A DNA stretch of 64,000 nucleotides from Arthrobacter sp. DNA4 (GCF_024362385.1 NZ_CP101466.1:3534001-3598000); one strand, 5' to 3'; shown: positions 7,810 through 16,500, counted from the stretch's first letter. Notes: generated by a model from the sequence alone, not told the origin. Program-made: numbers and translations.

Positions 7810-9210
7810 CTAGTGGTGGAATGCTTCCTTTTGCTGCTCGGTGGGCATGGGCGCCGTCAGCGCATCCAGGTAGGCCACTTCCTTCTGGAGGTCGGCCAGG
7901 AAGCTGGCGGCAAGGTCGCGGGTGAAGCCGTTGCGGACCACGATCCGCTGCACCGTGATGCCAGCGAGGCCGTCCGGCAGCGGGTAGGCCGGGACCAGCC
8001 AGCCGTTCATGCGCAGGCGCTCGGAGAGGTGGTGCAGGTTCCAGTTCTTGGTGTGGCCGTCGGTGAGCTGCCAGGCGAAGACGGGGATGTCGGACCCGTC
8101 GCTCCAGAGGGTGAAGGCGTCCATGGCGCCGATCTCGTGGGACAGGTACCGGGCCACGTCGCGGCAGCTGGCCTGCACGGACCGGTAGCCGGCAAAGCCC
8201 AGCCGGAGGAACAGGTAGTACTGCAGCAGCACCTGGGCGCCGGGCCGGGAAAAGTTCAGGGCGAAGGTCGGCATGTCGCCGCCCAGGTAGCTGGCGTGGA
8301 ACACCAGGTCCCCGGGCAGTGCGTCAGCGTCCCGCCACACGATCCAGCCCAGGCCCGGGTACACCAGCCCGTACTTGTGGCCGGAGGTGTTGATGGAGGC
8401 AACCCTGGGGAGCCGGAAGTCCCACACCAGTTCCGGCTGCAGGAACGGCGCCACCATGGCCCCGGACGCGCCGTCCACATGGATGGGGATGTCCAGGCCG
8501 GTGCTGGCCTGGATGGCGTCCAGCGCGGCGGAGATCCGTTCCACGGGTTCGTAGGCGCCGGTGTAGGTGACGCCCATGATGGCCACCACGCCGATGGTGT
8601 TTTCGTCGACGTACCGTTCCAGGTCGTGGCCGTCCAGCGTGGGGTGGTCGGCGGACACGGGCACGTAGCGGGCTTCCACCTCGAAGTAGTTGCAGAACTT
8701 CTCCCAGCACACCTGCACGGCGGAGCTGAGGACGATGTTGGGCGAGTCGGTGGGCTGCTTGGCGGCACGACGGCGGTGTTGCCACCGGCGTTTGAGCGCC
8801 AGGCCACCGAGCATGCACGCCTCGGAGGACCCCACCGTTGAGGTGCCGACGGCGGCGGCCGGGTCCGGGGCGTTCCACAGGTCCGCGAGCATGCGCCAGC
8901 AGCGGGTCTCGATCAGTGCGGTCTGCGGGTATTCGTCCTTGTCGATCATGTTTTTGTCGAACGTTTCGGCATAGAGCTGGGAGGCTTCCCGCTCCATCCA
9001 GGTGCCCACGAACGTGGCCAGGTTCAGGCGGGAGTTGCCGTCCAGCATCACCTCGTCGTGGACCACCTGGTACGCGGTGCCCGGCAGGGACTCCCCGTCC
9101 GGAATGGTGAAGCGGGGGAAGATGGTGGACTCCCCCGGTAAGCTGAAAAGGGGGTTTAGCTCAACGCTCGCCTCGGGCTCATGCCCTGCGCTCCGGTGTG
9201 ACCTGGTCAT
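7810..9210 (-). CDS. gadB: Glutamate decarboxylase
   Basis: 466 residues, the usual length. This PLP enzyme converts glutamate to GABA and CO2, consuming a proton in acid resistance. The pyridoxal-phosphate lysine is K279 in INTSGHKYGLVYPGLGW; D246 in HVDGASG contacts the cofactor ring nitrogen, and GSSEACMLGG near 127-136 binds phosphate. AAGGAAG lies 5 nt before the ATG. The paired glutaminase-type gene downstream could supply glutamate from glutamine, as glutaminase/decarboxylase pairs do in acid resistance. No GABA antiporter is next to it. Confidence 0.95.
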   Translation of the reverse strand: MTRSHRSAGHEPEASVELNPLFSLPGESTIFPRFTIPDGESLPGTAYQVVHDEVMLDGNSRLNLATFVGTWMEREASQLYAETFDKNMIDKDEYPQTALIETRCWRMLADLWNAPDPAAAVGTSTVGSSEACMLGGLALKRRWQHRRRAAKQPTDSPNIVLSSAVQVCWEKFCNYFEVEARYVPVSADHPTLDGHDLERYVDENTIGVVAIMGVTYTGAYEPVERISAALDAIQASTGLDIPIHVDGASGAMVAPFLQPELVWDFRLPRVASINTSGHKYGLVYPGLGWIVWRDADALPGDLVFHASYLGGDMPTFALNFSRPGAQVLLQYYLFLRLGFAGYRSVQASCRDVARYLSHEIGAMDAFTLWSDGSDIPVFAWQLTDGHTKNWNLHHLSERLRMNGWLVPAYPLPDGLAGITVQRIVVRNGFTRDLAASFLADLQKEVAYLDALTAPMPTEQQKEAFHH

Positions 9211-9392
9211 GTCTGCTTCCTTCGCCCGCAGTCGTGGCAGGCTTGCGCTCGCCGTTGCAGATCCGCTGTTCCCAGCACTCCGTATTATTCATGCACGCGG
9301 GGAGAACGGCAGCAGGCACGGCGGTGACATGAATCCTGAATCCGCCGTTCGCGGCTTTATGACTTTTGCTTGTTCTTACAACCGAAATGGGC

Positions 9393-9421
9393 TTGATAGC
9401 ATCACTAGGCTCCAGTATCAC
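9393..9421 (+). promoter_or_regulatory. Candidate sigma-70-type promoter for the acyltransferase gene
   Basis: TTGATA at 9393-9398 and TATCAC at 9416-9421 are separated by exactly 17 bp and lie 24 bp before the ATG at 9445. The surrounding stretch is AT-rich compared with its neighbours. This is a pattern match only. Confidence 0.45.
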
Positions 9422-9444
9422 AATTTTTCCGCGAAAGTAGACCC

Positions 9445-10605
9445 ATGCCGCGACTCCCGCAGTCCACGTCGGCCGTGCTGAACACAGCCCGGCCGAGGCT
9501 TCTCCTCCTCGACTGCCTGCGTCTCACGGCGGCCATGGGGGTGGTGCTCTACCACTACACAGCTTTCGCCGGCTCGGAATTCTGGGGTGTTCCTGCCAAG
9601 GAGGTGTTTCCGCGCCTGTCGGGAATCACTGCTTACGGGGCGCTGGGGGTCCAGCTTTTCTTCATCATCAGTGGATTCGTGATCCTCATGTCTGCTTACG
9701 GGCGGTCTGTAGGCCAATTTGCCGCTTCCCGCATCTCCAGGCTCTTCCCGGCCTATTGGACTGCCGTAATCCTGGCGGCAGTCCTGCTTCTCGTCATCAG
9801 CCCCGGGAACCTGAATACGGTGTCGTGGGCTGATGCCGCACTCAACCTCACCATGCTGCAGCAGGCCGTCAATGTCCCGTCCTTGGACGGGGTTTATTGG
9901 ACCCTCTGGGTCGAGTTGCTGTTCTACGTGACCATTGCTCTCTTTCTCTGGCGCGGAATGACGGAGCGGAAACTGCTCGCATTCATTTTTCTCTGGCCAC
10001 TCCTTGGGATGCTCTCCATCCAAGCGGACGCCGAAATGGTTCAGGCACTCCTCATCCCCGTTTATTCACCGCTTTTTGCCGTTGGCATGGGTATCTACCT
10101 GATCCATGCTTATGGACATAACCTGGTTCGTTGGCTGGCCGTCGCCGTCAACGTCCTGCTCTCCTGCCACCAGACATCGGTGGGTTTCCTCCCCGCCATG
10201 TCTCACAGCACAGGCCAGGACCTTTCGCTTGGGGTGATGTGGCTGGCGATCCTGGCCTTCGTCGCTGTTGTGGCCCTGATCACCACCACCCCGCTGCGCC
10301 ACCGCGGTTGGAAATGGATGAGCGTGGCCGGAGCGTTGACGTACCCCTTGTACCTGGTCCACGAGATGTGGGGCTGGTGGATCATCAGGACCGTGCATCA
10401 CGCCCTCGGCCCTTGGCCTTCCGTTGCCCTCGCCGCGGCCTTCGCCGTCACGCTGGCGTGGCTGATCCACAGACTGATCGAGCGGCGCTTCGCATCACCG
10501 TTCAAGAAGGCCCTCAGCCGGGGACTCTCACCGGCACCTGTTCATCCCGATCGATCCCTGAGCGACGCAAACGCAACGCCGGTCATGAGCTCTTCCTTAA
10601 GCTGA
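9445..10605 (+). CDS. Acyltransferase-3 family membrane protein (OafA-like)
   Basis: 386 residues with about ten membrane helices. The first helix carries the conserved His in GVVLYHYTAF (H37), preceded by RLLLLDCLRLTAA, the standard opening of OafA/YrhL acyltransferases. ISGFVILMSAYGRSVGQFAASRISRLFP around 75-105 contains the second family signature (FxxxRxxRL/FP). These enzymes move acetyl or other acyl groups across the membrane onto sugars of O-antigen, exopolysaccharide or peptidoglycan. It is about 9 kb from the polysaccharide locus, so a link is possible but not shown. Confidence 0.88.
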   Translation: MPRLPQSTSAVLNTARPRLLLLDCLRLTAAMGVVLYHYTAFAGSEFWGVPAKEVFPRLSGITAYGALGVQLFFIISGFVILMSAYGRSVGQFAASRISRLFPAYWTAVILAAVLLLVISPGNLNTVSWADAALNLTMLQQAVNVPSLDGVYWTLWVELLFYVTIALFLWRGMTERKLLAFIFLWPLLGMLSIQADAEMVQALLIPVYSPLFAVGMGIYLIHAYGHNLVRWLAVAVNVLLSCHQTSVGFLPAMSHSTGQDLSLGVMWLAILAFVAVVALITTTPLRHRGWKWMSVAGALTYPLYLVHEMWGWWIIRTVHHALGPWPSVALAAAFAVTLAWLIHRLIERRFASPFKKALSRGLSPAPVHPDRSLSDANATPVMSSSLS

Positions 10606-10976
10606 AGGCCATGAACCACTGCGCTGCGTTTCCCCTTGGCGATTGATGCCAGCTCCACGGAAGACACCGGCGACTGACCGGGCCGGCGGAAAGTAAAACG
10701 TGCCGCCGCCTCAACTTGGGGGGTTATGAGGCAGCGGCACTGCATCCAAGGTACTCCCGGACACACCCGATCAGCCGGGATCCGGCCGTCACGGCCGAAA
10801 CCTTGACGAATTTTTTACGCCGCGGTTCCACGTCCGGCACTCTCACCATTAGCGCGCCGTGGAATGAACGGAAGCATGCACAGCGCCCGCACAGGGCCGG
10901 CTTAAACCGGTGACAGGCAGGTCCCCGATGCTTGGTGTATTCCCTCCAGCGGGAGGGCCAACATCTAAGGAGCCCC
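10606..10976. other. Intergenic region with one hairpin
   Basis: About 370 bp without a convincing gene. It has a terminator-like hairpin at 10700-10740 and, at its right end, the ribosome-binding site of the next gene. Short open frames here lack codon bias and start signals. Confidence 0.6.
10700..10740 (+). terminator. Hairpin, possible terminator
   Basis: Arms GTGCCGCCGCCTCA (10700-10713) and TGAGGCAGCGGCAC (10727-10740) pair with one mismatch around a 13-nt loop. No T-run follows, so it may be a U-less actinobacterial terminator of the acyltransferase gene. Confidence 0.5.
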
Positions 10977-11390
10977 ATGAAAAACAGCATGAAGTCAACG
11001 CTGGCCGGCCTGGCCCTCGCGGCAGCGATCGGCGGCGCCCTGGCAACCACGGCCTTGCCGGCGACTGCCGCCAGCACCGACTCCAGCCAGGCGGGCTCGA
11101 GCCAGTCCACCACGCAGGCCCAGCCGCGCGACGAGTCGAAGGGCGGCCACCAGGCCAACGGGATCACCGAAACGCTGCTGACCGGTGACACGGCAACGAA
11201 GGTTACCGACGCCGCGCTGGCCGCCAACCCCGGCGCCACCATCCAGCGGGTGGAAAACGATGCCGAAGGTGCCGTTTACGAGGCGCACATCATCACGGCG
11301 GACGGCACGCGCGCCACCGTCTACCTGGACGCTTCCTTCACCGTGACCTCCACGGAAACGGGCGGTCCTGGCGGTGGAATGAAGGGCTGA
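10977..11390 (+). CDS. Secreted PepSY-like protein
   Basis: 137 residues from the ATG at 10977, chosen because AAGGAG ends 4 nt before it. Residues 1-32 form a signal peptide (MKNSMKST, then an Ala/Leu-rich core and a cleavage site after PATA). A Ser/Gln/Thr-rich spacer follows. Residues about 65-125 fit a PepSY fold: helix (TKVTDAALAANPGATIQRV) then strands (GAVYEAHIITADGTRATVYLD). PepSY domains are extracytoplasmic modules thought to inhibit peptidases or bind ligands near the cell surface. It ends immediately next to a convergent gene. Confidence 0.75.
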   Translation: MKNSMKSTLAGLALAAAIGGALATTALPATAASTDSSQAGSSQSTTQAQPRDESKGGHQANGITETLLTGDTATKVTDAALAANPGATIQRVENDAEGAVYEAHIITADGTRATVYLDASFTVTSTETGGPGGGMKG

Positions 11391-11741
11391 CTAAACGCGT
11401 GCGGAACGCCGGATGATGATAATCCGGACGGCAACTCCCGCGATAACCATGAAGACTCCCAGGGCCATAAGGGTCCAGACAGGGACGGAATCGGCATCGA
11501 TGTTCTTGTAGCAGACGGCCGCCGCCCCGATGCCGGCCTTCTGCAGGCCGATCAGTTCCGCCGCGTGGCTCTCCCGCAGCAGCGGGCTGCCGCAGAGGGG
11601 GCCCGATGGCTGGAGTCCGATGACGAAACCGAGGATGTACACGTCCAATCCGGCAGCAACAATCCACATCCACATCCGCCGCCGCCACAGCCCTTGGGTG
11701 CCTGCGCTGAAGGGCTTCGCGGGGGAATCGTGCATTGCCAT
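11391..11741 (-). CDS. Small two-helix membrane protein
   Basis: 116 residues. Two hydrophobic segments, near 24-45 (MWIVAAGLDVYILGFVIGL) and 88-108 (WTLMALGVFMVIAGVAVRIIII), flank an extracytoplasmic loop with two Cys (C50 and C77) that could pair. A basic RRR precedes helix 1 and RRSARV ends the protein. It has no family name I recognise. Its stop is directly adjacent to the stop of the PepSY-like gene on the opposite strand. Confidence 0.65.
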   Translation of the reverse strand: MAMHDSPAKPFSAGTQGLWRRRMWMWIVAAGLDVYILGFVIGLQPSGPLCGSPLLRESHAAELIGLQKAGIGAAAVCYKNIDADSVPVWTLMALGVFMVIAGVAVRIIIIRRSARV

Positions 11742-11898
11742 AGTTCGAGCATAATCTGCCCTCCAGACTGGCGGGTAAGGACCGGGTGAAAGTCAGAGCC
11801 TGCATTCAGCTTTTCCCCAGCCTGCGCTCTTACAGTGAACCCGTGCTGGTCCATGCAATCGGGCCTGGGCGCACGCGCAAATTGTGGAAGGACACACC

Positions 11899-12639
11899 GT
11901 GGTGAAGCCATCAATCCCGTCAATGAAGACCCGCATCGGAGTCGGAGCGGCAGCTCTCGTGGCTGCCGGCGCCATGGCCGCGGCGGGCGTGGGTGCCGCG
12001 TCCGCATCACCCAACACAACGGCGCCGGTCTCGGCCGCATCCACGTCCTCTGCTGCCACCGGCGGGGCAAAGGCGGAAAAGGGCGCCGGCGGACTGCAGG
12101 CCTTCCTGAGCCTGAACGCGGACAGCCCGCAGGCTGCCGGGGACCGTGCGGCCAAGGCAGCCGCAGCCCTGGTCAACCACCCGCAGCTGTTCGCCAAGCT
12201 GCCCGCCGCCCTGCAGGCGGACGTGACCACGCTGAAGGATGCCGCTCCGGCGGACCGGGTGAAGGACGCCTACAAGATCAAGACCACGGCCCTCTCCGGC
12301 GGGTACGGCGCCGAGATCCAGAAGCGTGCCGAGGCGCTCGAGAAGACCGCCACCGGCCTGGCCGTCCTGCGCCAGGAGCTGCGGACCGCGTTCAGCTCGG
12401 ACAACCCGGGTGCCGGGCTGCGGCAGGTGGCCGACCAGCTCATCAACCACCCGAAGCTGTTCGCCAAGCTCCCCGCGAATCTTCAGGCTGACCTGACCGC
12501 ACTTAAGAATGCCGCCCCGGCCGACCTGGATTCCCAGGCGAACAAGATCAAGGACACCGCGCTGAACGGCGGCTACGGTGCCAAGGTGCAGAAGATGGCA
12601 GAAGCACTGCAGAAGAAGGCTGCGACGCCCAACACGTAG
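11899..12639 (+). CDS. Secreted protein with two 60-residue repeats
   Basis: 246 residues from GTG 11899 (GAAGGA ends 6 nt upstream); GTG 11902 or GTG 11884 are alternatives. Basic start (KPSIPSMKTR) then an Ala/Gly/Val-rich signal sequence ending near ASA. The mature part has two copies of a roughly 60-residue unit, at about 90-149 and 180-239, sharing NHPxLFAKLPAxLQAD, KxAAPAD, KIKxTAL and GGYGA; I count about 42 of 60 identical. Each unit looks all-helical. The function is unknown. A hairpin terminator follows. An exported structural or binding protein specific to Micrococcaceae is my best guess. Confidence 0.72.
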   Translation: MVKPSIPSMKTRIGVGAAALVAAGAMAAAGVGAASASPNTTAPVSAASTSSAATGGAKAEKGAGGLQAFLSLNADSPQAAGDRAAKAAAALVNHPQLFAKLPAALQADVTTLKDAAPADRVKDAYKIKTTALSGGYGAEIQKRAEALEKTATGLAVLRQELRTAFSSDNPGAGLRQVADQLINHPKLFAKLPANLQADLTALKNAAPADLDSQANKIKDTALNGGYGAKVQKMAEALQKKAATPNT

Positions 12640-12668
12640 GGAGGCGGCGCAAGGAAAGTACGACGGCG

Positions 12669-12692
12669 GGTCCCCGGCTGAGGCCGGGGACC
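12669..12692 (+). terminator. Perfect 10-bp hairpin after the repeat protein
   Basis: GGTCCCCGGC (12669-12678), loop TGAG, GCCGGGGACC (12683-12692). It lies 30 bp after the stop of the gene ending at 12639. No T-run follows, typical of high-GC terminators. Confidence 0.7.
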
Positions 12693-12708
12693 ACCACAAG
12701 TCGTCGCA

Positions 12709-13014
12709 TCACTGCGGGGCAGCGGGAACCGTCCAGTCGTAGTCGCACGGACGGAGATCACGGTCGTCGGGTTCAAGCCCGACCACCCTGAAAGTTCCTG
12801 CCTCTGATTCCACCACGCCGTCTATCAGGCGCATGCCGGACCACACGCCGATCCGGCACTGCCCGGGGTGCCGACGGGCATGGTCCACCTCATTGCGGGT
12901 CAGGATGACTGAACGGCCTGCACTTTGGGTGCCCTGCGCGGATTCGCCCTCCCAAGCGGCAGTGAACGCGCAAAACCAAACTGGATATAGTTTCTGCTCG
13001 TAATTGAGGAGGTT
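12709..13014 (-). pseudogene. Remnant resembling the C-terminus of a DUF3883 (NO VEIN-like) protein
   Basis: On the minus strand a frame runs open to TGA at 12709-12711 and is closed upstream by a stop at 13015-13017, with no usable start near its 5' end. Its last 70 or so residues read ...SVILTRNEVDHARRHPG, then CRIGVWSGMRLIDGVV, then VVGLEPDDRDLRPCDYDWTVP. The TRNEV-x-ARRHP pattern with a terminal Y-W-x-VP resembles the C-terminal DUF3883 domain found in DNA-associated and restriction-like proteins. The N-terminal bulk is missing, so this is probably a decayed fragment. Recognition is by eye only. Confidence 0.4.
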
Positions 13015-13223
13015 TCAGGATTCGAGAGTGGAATTCCCAGGGGCAGGGCAAAGCGTTGTTTTTGGCCGTGCCTGCCATAGCTCTCCAACTTCTCCGGTTT
13101 TGCGCAAGTCGGTTGCGAGAAAATAAGCGGCCCTTATAGTTGAGCACCCCACGTGCCGCTGGCATCCGGCTTGCGACGAGCAAGTAGGCGGCCGCTGAGA
13201 TCCCGGAGCTCCAGACTTAGTGC

Positions 13224-13430
13224 CTAGTCCGGGGCGTCGTTGACCGCCAGTCCGTCAATGTCTCGATAGCGGGGAACGTTGAGCCCTTGGGGAAAGTGCT
13301 CCCGCCGATATTGCCAGCTCTCCAAACAGGCTCGAGAACAAAATACGGGAGGGGGGGTACGCCTGAGCGCTACTCCGCAAAATCGGCACTGGGGGCCAAG
13401 CCCCACCATTCGAATCAGGGTCCGCAACAT
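13224..13430 (-). CDS. Cysteine-rich mini-protein with a putative zinc knuckle
   Basis: 68 residues. The central block CRFCGVALRRTPPPVFCS and then RACLESW gives C-x2-C and C-x3-C pairs about 14 residues apart, the layout of a treble-clef or FCS-like zinc finger. The rest is basic (HFPQGLNVPRYRDIDGL). Ribosome binding is weak. It lies downstream of, and on the same strand as, the MinD-like operon, after a 146-bp gap. Possible nucleic-acid-binding accessory protein; no named family is recognised. Confidence 0.5.
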   Translation of the reverse strand: MLRTLIRMVGLGPQCRFCGVALRRTPPPVFCSRACLESWQYRREHFPQGLNVPRYRDIDGLAVNDAPD

Positions 13431-13576
13431 TCATGCAGGCTATTTGCCCCCTCGGAAACTTTGATCCGTAGGAAGTACTTGTCTTTGCTGACCCCTAGTA
13501 CTTGCCACCAGCATGAAGGGGCCGAGGCATCAGCCCCCGTTGTCCCACCCGCCGCGATCGGTCAGCGCGTCCAACG

Positions 13577-15037
13577 CTACCGGTACCCGTCCACAATTGC
13601 TGCGGCGATTTCCTTGTACGCACGCCGCGTGTCGGGCTTTAACACGTCGAGGGTCACCAGATCGCCGTCGGCAACGCCACGGTCATGTGGTACTGCGATG
13701 AGTTCACGGCAGATTCCCGCCAAGTGCTCCTCGATGGCGTCCTTATCTACTCGAGAGGACACCTCGTCCTTGTCTGTGATCACCACAATCGCGTTGCGGG
13801 CTAGGTCCTCATACCCGTGGCTTGCCAGCCAGTGCAGGGTACTGCGCGCCCGTTTTGCGCCCGACACCGCGTAGCCGGCGGCTATCACCAAGTTGTCGGC
13901 CGACTGCAGGATCCCTCTCATTGCGTTGTGGGTCACGCCTGTGCCGCAGTCTGTCAGCGCCACCGAGTAATAGCTGGAAATGAGTTTGCGGATCCGCAGG
14001 TACTCCTCCGCCGTCAGGGAGTCCGAGACCTCCGGGTCCTGCTCCCCTGCTATGAGGTGCAACCGGCCGGCGTGATGCATGTACCGAGCCAATGCCGTCA
14101 GGGAATCGATGGACTCAATATTCTCCAGCAGGTCCGTAATAGTCCGCGGGCTGGCCTGCTGGTAGATGCCCTCGCCCAGGGCACGCTCCACCAGGTCTCC
14201 GGAATCAGGATTAGCGTCAATGGCGCAAGGAGCATCACCCCGGTATTCGGCAAGGGTCAAGCCCACGCCCACTGTGGTGGAGGTCTTGCCGATCCCGCCC
14301 TTGAGGCTGAGTATCGCGGTGTTGTAGCTGCCTTGGAGTTGGCGCGAGATCCGGCGGCCCAACTCATCCTCCTGACGCTGTTTGGGGCCCGGCCCAAGGT
14401 TCCAGGCGCCACCGGTCAGGTTGTAAAGGGCGCCACGTATGCCGCCTTTGGGGCGCGGCTTCTGCTCCTTGACGAACAGGCCGGGCGAGCTGATGAAGTC
14501 CGGCATGGGGCTATCAGCGATCGCGTCCGCCGCAGTTGGCCGGCTGCGGCGGAAGGCAGGTGCGTCGGACAGCGGCGAAGCGGCTTCTGTAGCAATCTCA
14601 CCCGAGCGGTCAGTGGGAACCGCCGCGGGCACGGATGCAATAGGGGCGGGTGCAGCGACTGGAGGACTAGCAGCCCCGTGTGCGGACGGCGGGGGCGATG
14701 GTGAACGGGACGGCCTAACAGCGTCAGCTGCGGCAGCCGCTTCCGCCCAAGAGGAGCGACGCGTCGCCAGCTTCCCGGCTTCGTTCGAACTGGACATATC
14801 GGGGGTAATGTCTGGCATGGTTCCTGTCCAAGCATCCGTAGCTGAGCTGTCAGCACGACGAACGTCGCGGCGTCGGCGCAGCTGCGGCTGCCTTGCATCC
14901 TCTGCTTGGGCGCCTGCATTTTGATCCGCCGGATGTGGCATGTCTGTTCCCCCCGGACGTTTCGGCAAACGGTTCTGCGGCACTGGTTCAATAAGCAAGT
15001 CTACGGGTTCAGCACTAACCTGGCCGCGTCTTTGCAC
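13577..15037 (-). CDS. MinD/ParA-like ATPase, EspI type
   Basis: 486 residues from GTG 15037; ATG 14941 is the main alternative start. Residues 1-180 are a disordered Pro/Ala/Arg-rich region. NLGPGPKQRQEDELGRRI at about 213-230 leads into the ATPase: deviant Walker A KGGIGKTSTT (246-255), then AIDANPDSGDLV (272-283) and later TDCGTGVTH. This layout matches the EspI/SCO5717-like MinD ATPases associated with type VII secretion and with actinobacterial mobile elements. No ESX genes are in the window. The GTG lies one base after the TGA of a 39-codon membrane micro-gene, suggesting translational coupling. A role in positioning or powering a membrane machine is inferred. Confidence 0.82.
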   Translation of the reverse strand: MQRRGQVSAEPVDLLIEPVPQNRLPKRPGGTDMPHPADQNAGAQAEDARQPQLRRRRDVRRADSSATDAWTGTMPDITPDMSSSNEAGKLATRRSSWAEAAAAADAVRPSRSPSPPPSAHGAASPPVAAPAPIASVPAAVPTDRSGEIATEAASPLSDAPAFRRSRPTAADAIADSPMPDFISSPGLFVKEQKPRPKGGIRGALYNLTGGAWNLGPGPKQRQEDELGRRISRQLQGSYNTAILSLKGGIGKTSTTVGVGLTLAEYRGDAPCAIDANPDSGDLVERALGEGIYQQASPRTITDLLENIESIDSLTALARYMHHAGRLHLIAGEQDPEVSDSLTAEEYLRIRKLISSYYSVALTDCGTGVTHNAMRGILQSADNLVIAAGYAVSGAKRARSTLHWLASHGYEDLARNAIVVITDKDEVSSRVDKDAIEEHLAGICRELIAVPHDRGVADGDLVTLDVLKPDTRRAYKEIAAAIVDGYR

Positions 15038-15038
15038 G

Positions 15039-15158
15039 TCAGTGGTGGATGAGTGCCGCAGAAACCACGCCTGCTGTGAGTATCAGGAGAAGTGCAAGGA
15101 TGGAGTAGCCTACCCACTTGGGGCGACCTTTGTGGGGGTTGATATCGACGTACGGCAT
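15039..15158 (-). CDS. 39-residue single-span membrane micro-protein
   Basis: Sequence begins MPYVDINPHKGRPKWVGYS and continues as one hydrophobic helix ending ...AALIHH. The polar, basic N-terminus followed by one span predicts an inside-to-outside topology. The ATG lies 2 bp after the TGA of the 52-residue micro-gene, and its own TGA is one base before the GTG of the MinD-like ATPase. This tight spacing is the main evidence that it is real. Function unknown. Confidence 0.6.
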   Translation of the reverse strand: MPYVDINPHKGRPKWVGYSILALLLILTAGVVSAALIHH

Positions 15159-15160
15159 AG

Positions 15161-15319
15161 TCAGCGTTTGGTACCTCTGGGTGTGGGGCGCACGGGGATA
15201 CGAAGTGCGCGGCGTTTGAGCCTCAGGATCTGGTAGAGAACGACAAAGGGGACGAGCCAGGTAGCCAACAGTGCGCATAGCGCTAGGGCGTAGTCAGAAA
15301 AGGCCACAATAATCTCCAT
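15161..15319 (-). CDS. 52-residue single-span membrane micro-protein
   Basis: It starts MEIIVAFSDYALALC, has one hydrophobic span to about residue 32, and ends in a strongly basic tail (LKRRALRIPVRPTPRGTKR). The topology is probably N-out with the basic tail in the cytoplasm, opposite to its 39-residue neighbour. Its stop is 2 bp from the next start. No strong ribosome-binding site is seen. Inferred to be the first gene of a three-gene operon with the MinD-like ATPase. Confidence 0.55.
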   Translation of the reverse strand: MEIIVAFSDYALALCALLATWLVPFVVLYQILRLKRRALRIPVRPTPRGTKR

Positions 15320-15478
15320 CGGTCATAAGCTTGCTTACTGCTCATGACCTAAGCACGAGCCAAACAATTTGACAAGTCATGTCAAGTATTTGCCGCGTAG
15401 TGAAGATCTGCGGTACCGGAATTTTCATCCCTCCGGGACTTACTCGTGTCCAAGAGGGCGTATAGCGAACGCCTGCAC

Positions 15479-16306
15479 TTAGAGCGCTTCCTGTGGGTTC
15501 CATTTGGTCTCCTGAAGCCGCTTGATGAACCACCGCGATTGCTCAGGGCCGTAGGGCAAGACAGGTATTGCCTTTGTAGCGTCGTTGGGGGTATCGCGGA
15601 TGGACTGGAGGGCCTGGCGGACGGCTGTCGTCATTGTGGTGGCCATGGTCTTGACGAACTGATCGCTGCACGGCGTTCCGTGACCGGGGATAAGGAACTC
15701 GTAGCGGTGGCGCAGCGCGGAAATGTGCCTGAGAACGTCAGCCCATTCCTCAGGGTAGGCGTCTTCGAAGGAGGGGTGCGCGCCCTGCTCCACGAGGTCG
15801 CCGACGTATAGAGTGGTTGGAGTGCCAACCAGAAGGTCACCGTCGGTGTGGCCGCGGCCGAGATAAAACAGTGTTGCTGTCAAGTTGCCAAGGTCAACCA
15901 AGACAGGCTGGTCCCTCACGATGGCGTTCGGCACCACGAGTTCAACGTTCTCCCCTTCACCGGCGGACATCTCCGGTTCAAGTGTTCCCACATGCCGCCG
16001 CTGGAGGTCCCCGCGCTGATCAATAGCTATGGCGCATTTTTGGTGGGCCCAAAATTCAGTGACGCCCGCGTCGGCAAAAACAGCGTTGCCGAAAAAGTGG
16101 TCGTAGTGCGCGTGGGTGTTGGCAACCACGAGCGGCAGGTCAGTCTTTGTTCTAACCGCATCAAGGATCTCGCGTCCTTGACGGGGACCACATCCGGTGT
16201 CAATGATCATGGCGCGCTCAGAGCCGACGATAAGACCCGTGTTAAGAAGGGATCCCTCAGTGACCAGCACATAGTTGTCTGTGCCGACTTCGAGCCATTC
16301 CAACAT
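15479..16306 (-). CDS. MBL-fold metallo-hydrolase
   Basis: 275 residues. The metal-binding HxHxDH motif is HAHYDH at 65-70, preceded by MIIDTGCGP and followed by a His in GRGHTDGD, an Asp in YVGDLV and a late His in IPGHGTP. This is a complete dinuclear zinc or iron site of the metallo-beta-lactamase superfamily. GGAG is placed 6 nt before the ATG. Substrate unknown; the layout fits general MBL hydrolases better than true beta-lactamases. It is a single gene between the MinD-like operon and glmS. Confidence 0.88.
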   Translation of the reverse strand: MLEWLEVGTDNYVLVTEGSLLNTGLIVGSERAMIIDTGCGPRQGREILDAVRTKTDLPLVVANTHAHYDHFFGNAVFADAGVTEFWAHQKCAIAIDQRGDLQRRHVGTLEPEMSAGEGENVELVVPNAIVRDQPVLVDLGNLTATLFYLGRGHTDGDLLVGTPTTLYVGDLVEQGAHPSFEDAYPEEWADVLRHISALRHRYEFLIPGHGTPCSDQFVKTMATTMTTAVRQALQSIRDTPNDATKAIPVLPYGPEQSRWFIKRLQETKWNPQEAL

Positions 16307-16500
16307 TGTTTCTCCGTATCTTTCCGACGAGCAGATTGTTCGTAATGGCCCCGATTCTACTCACGAAGCCGCTGCTTCCGGGATCGGAGGTTCTTGAGCG
16401 GATGACGCGGAGAGGCCTAAACGGACTCCTGAGTCGCGCCGAAGCAGTTGCCGTGCCGCGATAGCCACAGTCGGCGATTGGTTGTCCTGCGGTGTGCCGG

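Noticed and set aside
7255..8841. 528-codon plus-strand open frame
   Set aside because: Antisense to the amidotransferase and gadB, both with clear catalytic motifs. No motif of its own.
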